Shown: positions 1 through 5,785, counted from the stretch's first letter. The stretch is DNA of 6,017 nt from Bacillota bacterium (GCA_029779375.1 JAKPAR010000265.1:1-6017), one strand, 5' to 3'. Made by a program: numbers and translations. The notes: generated from the letters alone by a model not told the origin.

Positions 1-56
1 TCATATACATCTTCTATACGGACATCTGTATATAGACCTTTTGGGAAATCAAACAT
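1..56 (-). CDS. N-terminal fragment of a TldD/PmbA-like (U62) protein, partial
   Basis: Only 18 complete codons lie inside the window, read leftwards from an ATG at 56-54; the gene continues past position 1. The translation starts MFDFPKGLYTDVRIEDVY. The FPKGLYTDVRIE stretch resembles, from memory, the N-terminus of clostridial TldD/PmbA proteins, which are metalloprotease-like partners in peptide maturation or degradation. The start is chosen because a consensus AAGGAGG (70-64, minus strand) lies 7 bases before it; an in-frame ATG at 62-60 is only one base from that site and too close. The gene is divergent from xth. The family call rests on very few residues, so another family is possible. 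Confidence 0.5.
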   Translation of the reverse strand, partial: MFDFPKGLYTDVRIEDVY

Positions 57-85
57 AAGCATGCCTCCTTTTATATTGATAATAT

Positions 86-108
86 CATCAAATAGCATCA
101 AATAGCAT
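86..108. repeat. 10-base tandem repeat, two copies plus a partial copy
   Basis: CATCAAATAG occurs at 86-95 and 96-105, followed by a partial CAT at 106-108. The period is close to one helical turn. It covers the predicted start of the leftward transcript, so it could influence that promoter, or it may simply be replication slippage. Confidence 0.6.
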
Positions 109-115
109 TATATCA
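107..115 (-). promoter_or_regulatory. Extended -10 promoter of the leftward gene
   Basis: On the minus strand the sequence reads TGATATAAT (115-107), a perfect TATAAT preceded by the TGn extension. No good -35 is seen at the usual spacing, which is acceptable for an extended -10. The expected transcription start falls near position 100, about 45 bases before the start codon, inside a 10-base tandem repeat. Confidence 0.5.
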
Positions 116-144
116 TATTGGGAGATATTAGTTTTAAATTATTA

Positions 145-153
145 TGTTATAAT
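145..153 (+). promoter_or_regulatory. Extended -10 promoter of xth
   Basis: TGTTATAAT is a perfect TATAAT (148-153) with an upstream TG extension (145-146). No convincing -35 box lies 16-18 bases upstream. The predicted transcript starts near 160, leaving a leader of about 38 bases before the xth start codon. Confidence 0.55.
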
Positions 154-197
154 AAAATAAATCATGAATATAGGAAAATACTAAAGGGAGGGAGAAT

Positions 198-956
198 ATG
201 AAACTTATTTCTTGGAATGTAAATGGAATTAGAGCTTGTATGAAAAAAGGATTTTTAGATTACTTTAAGGAAGTAGATGCAGATATTTTTTGTATTCAAG
301 AGACGAAATTGCAAGAGGGTCAGATAGAACTAGATTTAGAAGGATACTATGACTATTGGAACTATGCCGAGAAGAAAGGCTATTCAGGTACAGCTGTATT
401 TACGAAGAAGAAGCCTTTATCTGTCAAATATGGAGTAGGTATTGAAGAACATGACAAAGAAGGAAGAGTTATAACATTGGAATACAAAGATTTTTATTTA
501 GTCAATGTATATACACCAAATAGTCAAAGAGAACTGGCAAGACTTGAATATAGAATGGATTGGGAAGATATGTTTAGAAATTATTTATTAGAGTTAGATT
601 CTAAAAAGCCTGTCATTATATGTGGGGATTTGAATGTAGCCCACAAGGAAATAGACTTAAAAAATCCAAGTACAAATAGGAAAAATGCAGGTTTTACTGA
701 TGAAGAAAGAGGGAAAATGACAGAACTTTTAAATTCTGGTTTTATAGATACATTTAGATATTTCTATCCTGACAAGGAAGAGGCTTATACTTGGTGGTCA
801 TATATCACAAAAGCCAGAGAAAGAAATGCTGGTTGGAGAATTGATTATTTTCTCGTGTCTAAAGAGCTTGAAGATAGGCTTATAGCTGCAGAGATTCATT
901 CAGATGTCATGGGCAGTGACCATTGTCCTGTAGTTCTTGAGATAAAATTAAAATAA
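198..956 (+). CDS. xth: Exodeoxyribonuclease III / AP endonuclease (ExoA-Xth family)
   Basis: This 252-residue protein is a complete ExoIII-type enzyme of the EEP phosphatase superfamily. Such enzymes cut DNA 5' of abasic sites in base-excision repair and remove 3' blocking groups. The family motifs appear in order: SWNVNGIRA with Asn7; IQETKLQ with the metal-binding Glu35; VNVYTPNS with Tyr105; CGDLNVAH with Asp144 and Asn146; GWRIDYFLVS with Asp216; and GSDHCPV with the catalytic Asp241-His242 pair. The length matches what I recall for B. subtilis ExoA (about 252). There is no signal peptide, so it is cytosolic. The ATG follows an AGGGAGG site by six bases. It has its own promoter and is divergent from the leftward gene; nothing links it functionally to the reductase genes downstream. 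Confidence 0.96.
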   Translation: MKLISWNVNGIRACMKKGFLDYFKEVDADIFCIQETKLQEGQIELDLEGYYDYWNYAEKKGYSGTAVFTKKKPLSVKYGVGIEEHDKEGRVITLEYKDFYLVNVYTPNSQRELARLEYRMDWEDMFRNYLLELDSKKPVIICGDLNVAHKEIDLKNPSTNRKNAGFTDEERGKMTELLNSGFIDTFRYFYPDKEEAYTWWSYITKARERNAGWRIDYFLVSKELEDRLIAAEIHSDVMGSDHCPVVLEIKLK

Positions 957-974
957 TTTTTAAGCATATTGTAA

Positions 975-1004
975 TTGATTTTTAGAAAAAACATGATATA
1001 TAAT
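975..1004 (+). promoter_or_regulatory. Promoter of the purC-like gene
   Basis: TTGATT (975-980) and TATAAT (999-1004) are 18 bases apart. A second overlapping TATAAT lies at 1004-1009 but would be 23 bases from this -35. The predicted leader is only about 45 bases, too short for a purine riboswitch aptamer, and none is seen. No intrinsic terminator separates this promoter from xth, so some read-through is likely. Confidence 0.6.
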
Positions 1005-1055
1005 ATAATATATAAAACATTATAGATAAAAATTTAAAAAAAGGAGCTAATAGTA

Positions 1056-1742
1056 ATGAACATTGTTTACAAAGGCAAGACAAAAGATGTATATTCTTTA
1101 GAAGACGGAAATTATTTACTTAAGTTTAAAGATGATGTGACAGGTGAAAATGGGGTATTTGATCCAGGAGCAAATACAGTGGGACTTACTATGGAAGGAG
1201 CAGGTAGAGCTGGACTTAGGCTTACAAAATATTTTTTTGAATTGTTAAATGAAAAAGGAATACCTACTCACTATATAGATGCAAATATTGAAGAAGCAAC
1301 TATGACAGTAAAGCCAGCTAAAGTATTTGGGAATGGAATTGAAGTAATATGCCGTTATAGAGCAGTGGGAAGTTTTTTACGTAGATATGGTATGTATGCA
1401 AAGGAAGGTCAGCCTTTGGATGCTTTTGTTGAAGTGACTCTTAAAGATGATCTTCGTCAAGATCCTCCTATTACTGAAGATGCACTTGATATGTTGGGAA
1501 TATTATCCAAAGATGAATACAAAGTGTTAAAGAATTTAACACAAAAAATAGGGAATATTGTAAAAGAAGAATTAGCTAAAAAAGGTATTGAATTGTATGA
1601 TATAAAATTTGAATTTGGTAGAATAGGCGAAACCAATGAAATTGCTCTGATAGATGAGATATCAGGCGGGAATATGAGAGCATATAAAGATGGTCAGTAT
1701 ATAGAACCATTGGAATTAGAAAAACTTATGTTGGAAGATTAA
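1056..1742 (+). CDS. purC: SAICAR synthase-like protein (divergent PurC subfamily)
   Basis: PurC joins aspartate to CAIR using ATP, giving SAICAR in purine synthesis. The 228-residue protein is near the usual length. It has the N-terminal ATP-grasp-like strand motif YKGKTKDVY (5-13), the KDD of FKDD (24-27), the signature LYDIKFEFG (180-188) and the acidic IDEIS (199-203). Other parts differ from textbook PurC: ENGVFDPGANTVG (31-43) stands where bacterial PurC usually has a K-rich loop; CRYRAVGSFLRRYG (99-112) replaces the usual RNxAAGS-type motif; GGNMRAYKDG (204-213) replaces the usual SPDTCRLWD-type segment. I recall this variant from other Clostridia, where it is automatically named PurC. 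An AAGGAG site (1041-1046) precedes the ATG by nine bases. No other pur gene is adjacent. SAICAR synthesis is likely, but a related ligase reaction is not excluded. Confidence 0.82.
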   Translation: MNIVYKGKTKDVYSLEDGNYLLKFKDDVTGENGVFDPGANTVGLTMEGAGRAGLRLTKYFFELLNEKGIPTHYIDANIEEATMTVKPAKVFGNGIEVICRYRAVGSFLRRYGMYAKEGQPLDAFVEVTLKDDLRQDPPITEDALDMLGILSKDEYKVLKNLTQKIGNIVKEELAKKGIELYDIKFEFGRIGETNEIALIDEISGGNMRAYKDGQYIEPLELEKLMLED

Positions 1743-1760
1743 ATTTTTATATGCTATAAT
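1731..1760 (+). promoter_or_regulatory. Promoter of the GntR-family gene
   Basis: TTGGAA (1731-1736, inside the end of the purC-like gene) and TATAAT (1755-1760) are 18 bases apart, and TGC before the -10 makes it an extended -10. A weaker second candidate follows: TTGCAT (1769-1774), 17 bases, TATAAT (1792-1797). The regulator can therefore be transcribed independently of purC. Confidence 0.55.
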
Positions 1761-1762
1761 TT

Positions 1763-1805
1763 TACTCATTGCATAAAAAGTTATATATTTATATAATAAT
1801 GAGTA
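1763..1805. repeat. Nested inverted repeat in the regulator leader
   Basis: TACTCATT (1763-1770) is matched perfectly by AATGAGTA (1798-1805). Inside the intervening 27 bases is a second inverted repeat, TTATATA (1781-1787) with TATATAA (1790-1796). The outer arms flank the second candidate promoter. It could be an autoregulatory operator or an mRNA leader fold; there is no U-tract behind it, so it is not a standard terminator. Confidence 0.4.
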
Positions 1806-1840
1806 GTATTATAAATATAATTCATGAGGGGTTATGTGCT

Positions 1841-2476
1841 GTGGGTAAAATTGATACAGATAAAATTTATGAAGTGTTAAAAAGAAGGATAATTGAATTG
1901 GATTATGAACCAGGTGAGGTACTAAATGAGGTTGATGTGGCTAATGAATTCGATATAAGTAGAACTCCTATAAGGAAAATATTCCAACAGTTGAGCAATG
2001 ACAAATTGCTCAATATAATTCCAAGGTTTGGAGCCCAAGTCACGCCTATTGATTTTAAGTACATGAAATCAGTTTTTGAAGTAACTAGAATATTGGACCC
2101 TTATGCAGCAAGATTAGCTACGGAAAGGATTTCAGATGGAAATATTCGTGAGTTAGAAACTATACTTCATCGTCTTGAATCTTATGATATAGTTGAAGAT
2201 TATCAAGAGGCAATAAATGATGATGAAAGATTTCACAACATCATATTTTTAAGTAGTGAAAATCCTTGCTTAGGTGATGTTCTCAGTAGTCTCCATATAC
2301 ACACTGAAAGATTATGGCACTATTCTGAACAATATATAGATTCTATGGCGATATTTACCGATACATTGGGAAAAGTCCTAGAAGCTATAAAAGAAAAAGA
2401 TATGGATATGGCAGAAAAATATGCAAGAGAACATATTGATGCTTTTGTAGAAAAAATAAAACAAGAAATGCTTTAA
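1841..2476 (+). CDS. GntR-family transcriptional regulator, FCD (FadR-like) subfamily
   Basis: The protein has an N-terminal winged helix (about residues 5-70), with the helix-turn-helix around VANEFDISRTPIRKIFQQL, then a helical FCD ligand-binding domain (about 73-206). The GTG start gives 211 residues; it is preceded by GAGGGG (1826-1831) at nine bases, and the protein becomes GntR-like right after it. A longer in-frame reading from 1769 adds 24 residues with no ribosome binding site. FCD domains commonly bind a carboxylate effector through a metal held by one Asp and three His. Asp128 and His132 (DERFH) and the C-terminal His198 (AREH) are present, but by my alignment the middle His is Leu176. 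The gene is monocistronic, closed by a strong terminator, and sits directly upstream of the reductase module in the same direction. It is likely that module's repressor or activator, but this is inferred from position and from candidate operators. Confidence 0.88.
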   Translation: MGKIDTDKIYEVLKRRIIELDYEPGEVLNEVDVANEFDISRTPIRKIFQQLSNDKLLNIIPRFGAQVTPIDFKYMKSVFEVTRILDPYAARLATERISDGNIRELETILHRLESYDIVEDYQEAINDDERFHNIIFLSSENPCLGDVLSSLHIHTERLWHYSEQYIDSMAIFTDTLGKVLEAIKEKDMDMAEKYAREHIDAFVEKIKQEML

Positions 2477-2488
2477 AAATTTTTTGGG

Positions 2489-2533
2489 AAAAGTCCTAGA
2501 ATTATTTAAAAAAATAGTTCTAGGACTTTTTTT
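2489..2533 (+). terminator. Strong intrinsic terminator of the GntR-family gene
   Basis: AAAAGTCCTAGAA (2489-2501) is the exact reverse complement of 2518-2530, a 13-base-pair stem. The inner bases also pair (2502-2507 with 2512-2517, one U-G), extending it to about 19 pairs around an AAAA loop at 2508-2511. The downstream arm runs into seven Ts (2527-2533). It insulates the reductase operon from upstream transcription. The A-rich upstream arm may let it work on the opposite strand too, but no leftward gene is seen there. Confidence 0.93.
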
Positions 2534-2536
2534 GCG

Positions 2537-2566
2537 AAAATTTCCATGAAAGAATGTAGAAATTTT
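2537..2566. repeat. Inverted repeat between terminator and grdX promoter
   Basis: AAAATTTC (2537-2544) and GAAATTTT (2559-2566) are perfect inverted arms 14 bases apart, lying about 20-50 bases upstream of the -35 box. The position suits an activator or other regulator site, but the arms are AT-rich and could arise by chance. Confidence 0.35.
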
Positions 2567-2575
2567 AACAAAATT
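2561..2575. promoter_or_regulatory. Weak CodY-box-like sequence upstream of the grdX promoter
   Basis: AATTTTAACAAAATT matches 13 of 15 positions of the consensus AATTTTCWGAAAATT. Both mismatches hit the central C and G, the least AT-trivial positions. It ends 11 bases before the -35 box. In DNA this AT-rich such matches arise by chance. Confidence 0.22.
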
Positions 2576-2586
2576 CTTAAAAGGAC

Positions 2587-2615
2587 TTGAAGGATTTCTA
2601 AAAAATATATATAAT
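2587..2615 (+). promoter_or_regulatory. Promoter of the grdX-reductase operon
   Basis: TTGAAG (2587-2592) and a perfect TATAAT (2610-2615) are exactly 17 bases apart, the best housekeeping-type promoter in the window. Transcription should begin near 2622, giving a leader of about 70 bases that contains an operator-like GTATACAAGTA sequence. Confidence 0.75.
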
Positions 2616-2629
2616 ATACTTATCAAATA

Positions 2630-2647
2630 TTTATAGTATACAAGTAG
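2630..2647. promoter_or_regulatory. Candidate GntR-family operator in the grdX leader
   Basis: GTATACAAGTA (2636-2646) equals 11 consecutive bases of the B. subtilis GntR operator as I recall it (ATACTTGTATACAAGTAT); over 18 bases the match is 13. The left arm is degenerate. It sits about 15 bases after the predicted transcription start, suited to repression. ATACAA recurs at 2649-2654, 11 bases after the copy at 2638-2643. The core GTATACAA occurs again before the transporter gene. Confidence 0.45.
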
Positions 2648-2673
2648 AATACAAATTGTTTTATTTTATTTTG

Positions 2674-2681
2674 AAAGGAGG
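2674..2681 (+). promoter_or_regulatory. Ribosome binding site of grdX
   Basis: AAAGGAGG is a near-perfect Shine-Dalgarno sequence. It points to initiation around 2687-2691, where the codon aligned with the family's first residue is GCG rather than ATG, GTG or TTG. This is the main evidence that translation is meant to start here and not at the internal TTG at 2796. Confidence 0.75.
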
Positions 2682-2690
2682 CGAAGAAAA

Positions 2691-3074
2691 GCGAAATTTC
2701 TAATAGTTACAAACAATCCACGTGTAAAAGATAAGTATGAAAATGTACATTTTGTAGAAGGCTCATTTTTAGATGTACTGATAAGTGTTAGAGATTTGGT
2801 CCATAAAGATTTTGTGTTGGTGAGTCATCCACTTGGGGCAAGTATTAGAATGCTTTTTTCTCCTTATCGTTCTATAATAGTTGGAGAAAAAGTAGAAGAA
2901 ATCGATGTTTTTAGTGTAGAGATTATTGAAAATAGTATTATCAGTTATAAAAAACATATGGAAGTGAGAAATGCAGACTGGGACAACAAGGAAGACTACC
3001 AATTAATTGACAATGAACTTTTAGAATCAACACTAAAAAGTTTAAATAGCAATTCTTGTGAAAGTTGTATTTAA
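2691..3074 (+). CDS. grdX: GrdX family protein, no standard start codon
   Basis: GrdX is a small protein encoded at the head of many glycine, sarcosine and betaine reductase operons; its function is unknown. Reading from GCG at 2691 gives 127 residues, about the family's length. The start reads KFLIVTNNPRVKDKY, matching the conserved TNNP N-terminus as I recall it, and continues with a VEG segment, SHPLGAS (a variant of the family's HPL motif) and SPYRSIIV. There is no ATG, GTG or TTG in frame between the upstream stop (2634-2636) and the TTG at 2796, which would remove about 35 residues including TNNP. GCG lies nine bases after AAAGGAGG and is one transition from GTG. A sequencing error, a natural start-codon mutation or non-standard initiation would each explain it. 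The stop is 20 bases before the next start, so it is co-transcribed with the reductase genes. Confidence 0.8.
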   Translation, partial: AKFLIVTNNPRVKDKYENVHFVEGSFLDVLISVRDLVHKDFVLVSHPLGASIRMLFSPYRSIIVGEKVEEIDVFSVEIIENSIISYKKHMEVRNADWDNKEDYQLIDNELLESTLKSLNSNSCESCI

Positions 3075-3081
3075 AAAATTC

Positions 3082-3090
3082 GGAGGTGAT
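3082..3090 (+). promoter_or_regulatory. Ribosome binding site fixing the TTG start of the alpha/beta proprotein
   Basis: GGAGGTGAT is a full anti-16S match ending four bases before TTG at 3095-3097 (eight bases from GGAGG). It supports the TTG over an upstream in-frame TTG at 3065, which would overlap grdX and add ten residues ahead of the conserved KLELRRIHIKD start. Confidence 0.85.
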
Positions 3091-3094
3091 TTGC

Positions 3095-4381
3095 TTGAAA
3101 TTAGAACTTAGAAGAATTCACATAAAAGATATACAGTTTGGGGACAAACTTGCTGTAGAAAATGGGGTTCTAACTGTAAACAAAGAGGATTTAATTGAAA
3201 AGCTTAAGGAAGATGAAAGAATTAAGGATATAAAAGTTGATATTGCAAGACCAGGAGAAAAGGTAAGAATTATTCCAGTAAAAGACGTGATAGAACCTAG
3301 AGTAAAAATTGAAGGGGCAGGAAACGGTTTCCCTGGAGCATCAACTAAAATAGCTCAACTTGGAGATGGAAAAGTTAATGTACTATATGGTGCTGCTGTT
3401 GTAACAGTTGGAGATATTGTAGGTTTCCAAGAAGGTGTTGTGGATATGTGGGGAGAAGGAGCAAAATGGACACCTTTTTCCAAAACTTATAATCTAGTTG
3501 TAGATATAACTCCTGTTGAAGGATTGGATCCACATACTCATGAGGCTACTGTAAGACTTGCTGGTCTTAAAGCAGCAGAATTTATTGGCGAAGCAGGAAG
3601 AAAAGTTGAACCAGATGAAGTTCTAACTTATGAGATGGAAAGCAATGCTTTAGAAACTAAAAAATATCCAGATTTGCCAAAGGTATTATATGTAGAAATG
3701 CTTATTTCACAAGGATTGCTTCATGATGGTTATATATATGGTGTAAATAGCCAACTTATATTGCCAACCCTTATTCATCCAAATGAAGAACTTGATGGTG
3801 CTGTAATCAGTGGGAACTGTGTAGCGGCTTGTGACAAGATTACAACTTATCAACATCAAAACAATTCAGTAATATTGGATTTATATGCACAACATGGGAA
3901 AACAATAAACTTCTTAGGAGTAATATTGACTCCAGAGCTTACTACTTTGGAAGGTAAGTTCAGAACTTGTGATTATACCGCAAAATTGTGTAAGACTCTT
4001 GGAGCAGATGGTGTTATCGTATCAGAAGAAGGTTATGGAAATCCAGACTCAGACTTAGTTATGATTTGCAAGAGATTAGAAAATGCAGGAATAAAAACTG
4101 CTTTAATCACTGATGAATGTTCAGGAAGAGATGGAATGAGTCAACCTTTAACTGATACAGCAAGCGAAGCAGTAGCTGTTGTATCTACTGGAAATGTAAG
4201 CCATGTTGTTACATTGCCACCTGCTGATAAAGTAATAGGAAATGCTGAAAGCATAGCTACTCTAGCAGGAGGATGGGATGGAGCTCTATTGGAAGATGGA
4301 ACACTGATGTGTGAATTAAATGCTGTAATAGGAGCTACTTCAGAAATAGGATATCATAATTGTACAGTTAAATTGTACTAA
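3095..4381 (+). CDS. Glycine/sarcosine/betaine reductase component B, alpha/beta subunit proprotein (GrdE/GrdG/GrdI family)
   Basis: This 428-residue proprotein belongs to the GrdE/GrdG/GrdI family, also related to PrdA of D-proline reductase. These proproteins cleave themselves between Asn and Cys, and the new N-terminal Cys becomes a pyruvoyl-type carbonyl that binds the substrate amine. The cleavage motif SGNCVAACDK is intact, with Asn241-Cys242; Cys242 is also the position I recall for GrdE. Cleavage would give a beta chain of 241 and an alpha chain of 187 residues. Other family stretches are DIQFGDK, ARPGEKVRI, PVKDVIEPRV, YPDLPKV, SQGLLHDGYIYGV, EEGYGNPDSDL and ITDE. No signal peptide or membrane segment is seen. 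Translation starts at TTG after GGAGGTGAT, and the partner gamma subunit follows after 25 bases. Substrate specificity, and therefore the choice between grdE, grdG and grdI, cannot be settled by eye. Confidence 0.93.
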   Translation: MKLELRRIHIKDIQFGDKLAVENGVLTVNKEDLIEKLKEDERIKDIKVDIARPGEKVRIIPVKDVIEPRVKIEGAGNGFPGASTKIAQLGDGKVNVLYGAAVVTVGDIVGFQEGVVDMWGEGAKWTPFSKTYNLVVDITPVEGLDPHTHEATVRLAGLKAAEFIGEAGRKVEPDEVLTYEMESNALETKKYPDLPKVLYVEMLISQGLLHDGYIYGVNSQLILPTLIHPNEELDGAVISGNCVAACDKITTYQHQNNSVILDLYAQHGKTINFLGVILTPELTTLEGKFRTCDYTAKLCKTLGADGVIVSEEGYGNPDSDLVMICKRLENAGIKTALITDECSGRDGMSQPLTDTASEAVAVVSTGNVSHVVTLPPADKVIGNAESIATLAGGWDGALLEDGTLMCELNAVIGATSEIGYHNCTVKLY

Positions 4382-4406
4382 TCATATGGAAGGGAGGATG
4401 TAGAAT

Positions 4407-5714
4407 ATGGCAGAGAAATACAAAGTACTATACTATGTAAATCAGTTTTTTGGTCAAATAGGCGGAGAGGATAAGGCAGGAATAGAGCCTATGTATAAAG
4501 AAGAAACCGTAGGACCAGCATTAGGATTTAATGGACTTATAAGTGAAGAGGGAGAAGTAATAGGTACTATTATTTGTGGAGACAACTATTTCAATGAAAA
4601 CAAAGAAGAAGCTATGAAATTTATTCTTGACATAGTTAAAAAGACTAATCCAGATATAGTAGTTACAGGTCCTGCTTTCAATGCAGGGAGATATGGAATG
4701 GCTTGTGGAGAAATTGCAAAAGCCATTGTAGAACAATTAAATATTCCTGCAGTGACTGGAATGTATGTCGAAAACCCAGGGGTAGATGTTTGCAAGGGAC
4801 AAGTAATAATTGCTAGTACATCTGATTCAGCAGCAGGAATGAGAAAAGCATTACCAGTTATGGCAAATATAGTGAAGAAGATAGTTAAAGGGGAAGAACT
4901 AGGACTTCCAGAAGAAGAAGGTTATATACCACAAGGAAAGAGACTTACTGTTTTTTCAGATAAGAGAGGATCACAAAGGGCTGTAGAAATGCTTTTAGCT
5001 CGTTTGAATGATGAACCTTTTGAAACTGAACTTCCAATGCCTGTATTTGACAAAGTAAATCCTGCTGAAGCTATAAAGGATTTAAGCAAAGCAACTATAG
5101 CATTAGTTACTAGTGGAGGTATTGTACCAAAAGGAAATCCTGATAGAATTCAATCTGCCAGTGCTCAAAAATGGGGCAAATATGATGTAAGTGAGAAAGA
5201 TGCTCTTGGAGCAGATTATTGTACTATTCATGGTGGTTATGACCCAGTATATGCAAATGAATTACCTGACAGGGTTGCACCATTAGATATGCTAAAACAA
5301 TATGAAAAAGATGGGGTTATAGGAAAGGTTTATGAGTATTTCTATACTACTACAGGTACAGGAACATCTGTTGGCAATGCTATGAAATTTGGAAAAGAAA
5401 TTGGTAAAGAGCTAAAAGAAGCTGGAGTAGATGGAGTTATCTTAACTTCCACCTGAGGCACTTGTACACGTTGCGGTGCAACAATGGTAAAAGAAATTGA
5501 AAGATATGGTCTACCTATAGTTCATATGGCTACTATTACAACAATTTCTCAATCTGTAGGAGCAAATAGAATAGTTCCAACAGTTGCAATTCCTCACCCA
5601 GTAGGCAATCCAAGTCTTCCACATGAAGAAGAAATGGATTTAAGACGCAAACTAGTTAAAAAAGCATTAGATGCATTACAAACAGAAGTTAGCGAACCTA
5701 CTCAATTTGAATAA
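4407..5714 (+). CDS. Glycine/sarcosine/betaine reductase component B, gamma subunit, selenoprotein (GrdB/GrdF/GrdH family)
   Basis: This is the substrate-specific selenoprotein of component B. It transfers the deaminated acetyl unit from its selenocysteine to selenoprotein A. The frame runs from ATG at 4407 through an in-frame TGA at 5454-5456 to TAA at 5712-5714. Reading TGA as selenocysteine gives 435 residues with Sec350. The protein reads ILTST-Sec-GTCTRCGATMVKEIER, the family's UxxCxxC centre with Cys353 and Cys356, and homology continues on both sides. Other family marks are NQFFGQIGGED, TIICGDN, GPAFNAGRYGMACG, TGMYVENPGVD, SGGIVPKGNPDRIQSASA, HGGYDPVYAN, VGANRIVP and a C-terminal EPTQFE. 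AGGGAGG (4391-4397) precedes the ATG. It pairs with the upstream alpha/beta gene. Features of GrdB/GrdF and of GrdH appear mixed, so the substrate is unresolved. Automatic callers would wrongly split it at the TGA. Confidence 0.95.
5454..5488 (+). promoter_or_regulatory. Selenocysteine UGA with bacterial SECIS-like hairpin
   Basis: Directly after the UGA (5454-5456), GTTGC (5470-5474) pairs with GCAAC (5478-5482) around a GGU loop (5475-5477). The loop starts 18 bases after the UGA, within the usual range for bacterial SECIS elements, and two Gs begin the loop, as expected for SelB recognition. Below a small internal loop, 5467-5468 can pair with 5485-5486. The stem is short but GC-rich in AT-rich DNA. 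The genome must also carry selA, selB, selC and selD, which are not in the window. Confidence 0.75.
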
Positions 5715-5726
5715 AAAATTTAATAT

Positions 5727-5754
5727 ACTTGGACCCTCTTTAGAGGGTTCAAGT
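5727..5754 (+). other. Intercistronic hairpin without U-tract
   Basis: Positions 5727-5738 pair with 5743-5754 (12 pairs, one G-U) around a TTTA loop. The stem is GC-rich (GACCCTC with GAGGGTT), but it is followed by TGGGAATT rather than a run of Ts. It may be a weak terminator, an RNA-processing or 3'-end-stabilising element that sets different levels for the reductase and the transporter. On the opposite strand it would be followed by a T-run, but no leftward gene lies there. Confidence 0.6.
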
Positions 5755-5770
5755 TGGGAATTAAAACTCT

Positions 5771-5785
5771 AATATTCTGAAAATA
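5771..5785. promoter_or_regulatory. CodY-box-like sequence before the transporter gene
   Basis: AATATTCTGAAAATA matches 13 of 15 positions of the CodY consensus AATTTTCWGAAAATT, keeping the central TCTGAAAA. CodY is the branched-chain amino acid and GTP sensor of Firmicutes and often controls amino acid uptake. It directly abuts the GntR-operator-like palindrome. No codY gene is visible here, so this stays a prediction. Confidence 0.38.

Noticed and set aside
1005..1055. Purine (guanine/adenine) riboswitch in front of the purC-like gene
   Set aside because: The leader after the predicted transcription start is only about 45-50 AT-rich bases with no aptamer-like stems or conserved loops.
957..1055. 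Intrinsic terminator after xth
   Set aside because: The region is AT-rich but contains no stem followed by a T-run.
1769..1840. N-terminal extension of the GntR regulator from the ATG at 1769
   Set aside because: The extra 24 residues are not GntR-like, lie in the promoter/leader region and have no ribosome binding site; GTG at 1841 has one.
2378..3002. Leftward open frames opposite the regulator, terminator and grdX
   Set aside because: They are low-complexity Phe/Ile/Asn/Ser-rich translations, overlap well-supported genes or the terminator, and have no convincing ribosome binding sites.
2796..3074. grdX starting at the TTG at 2796
   Set aside because: It would lack the conserved TNNP N-terminus that is encoded in frame upstream, and there is no Shine-Dalgarno sequence before it, while a strong one lies at 2674-2681.
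3065..3094. Ten-residue extension of the alpha/beta proprotein overlapping the end of grdX
   Set aside because: The GGAGGTGAT site and the conserved KLELRRIHIKD start both favour TTG at 3095.
4521..4795. Leftward open frames inside the selenoprotein gene
   Set aside because: They are antisense shadows of a strongly conserved coding sequence, with no promoter or ribosome binding site.
5484..5714. A separate small gene starting at the ATG at 5484
   Set aside because: It is the C-terminal part of the selenoprotein: same frame as 4407-5453, continuous family homology, and no ribosome binding site before 5484.
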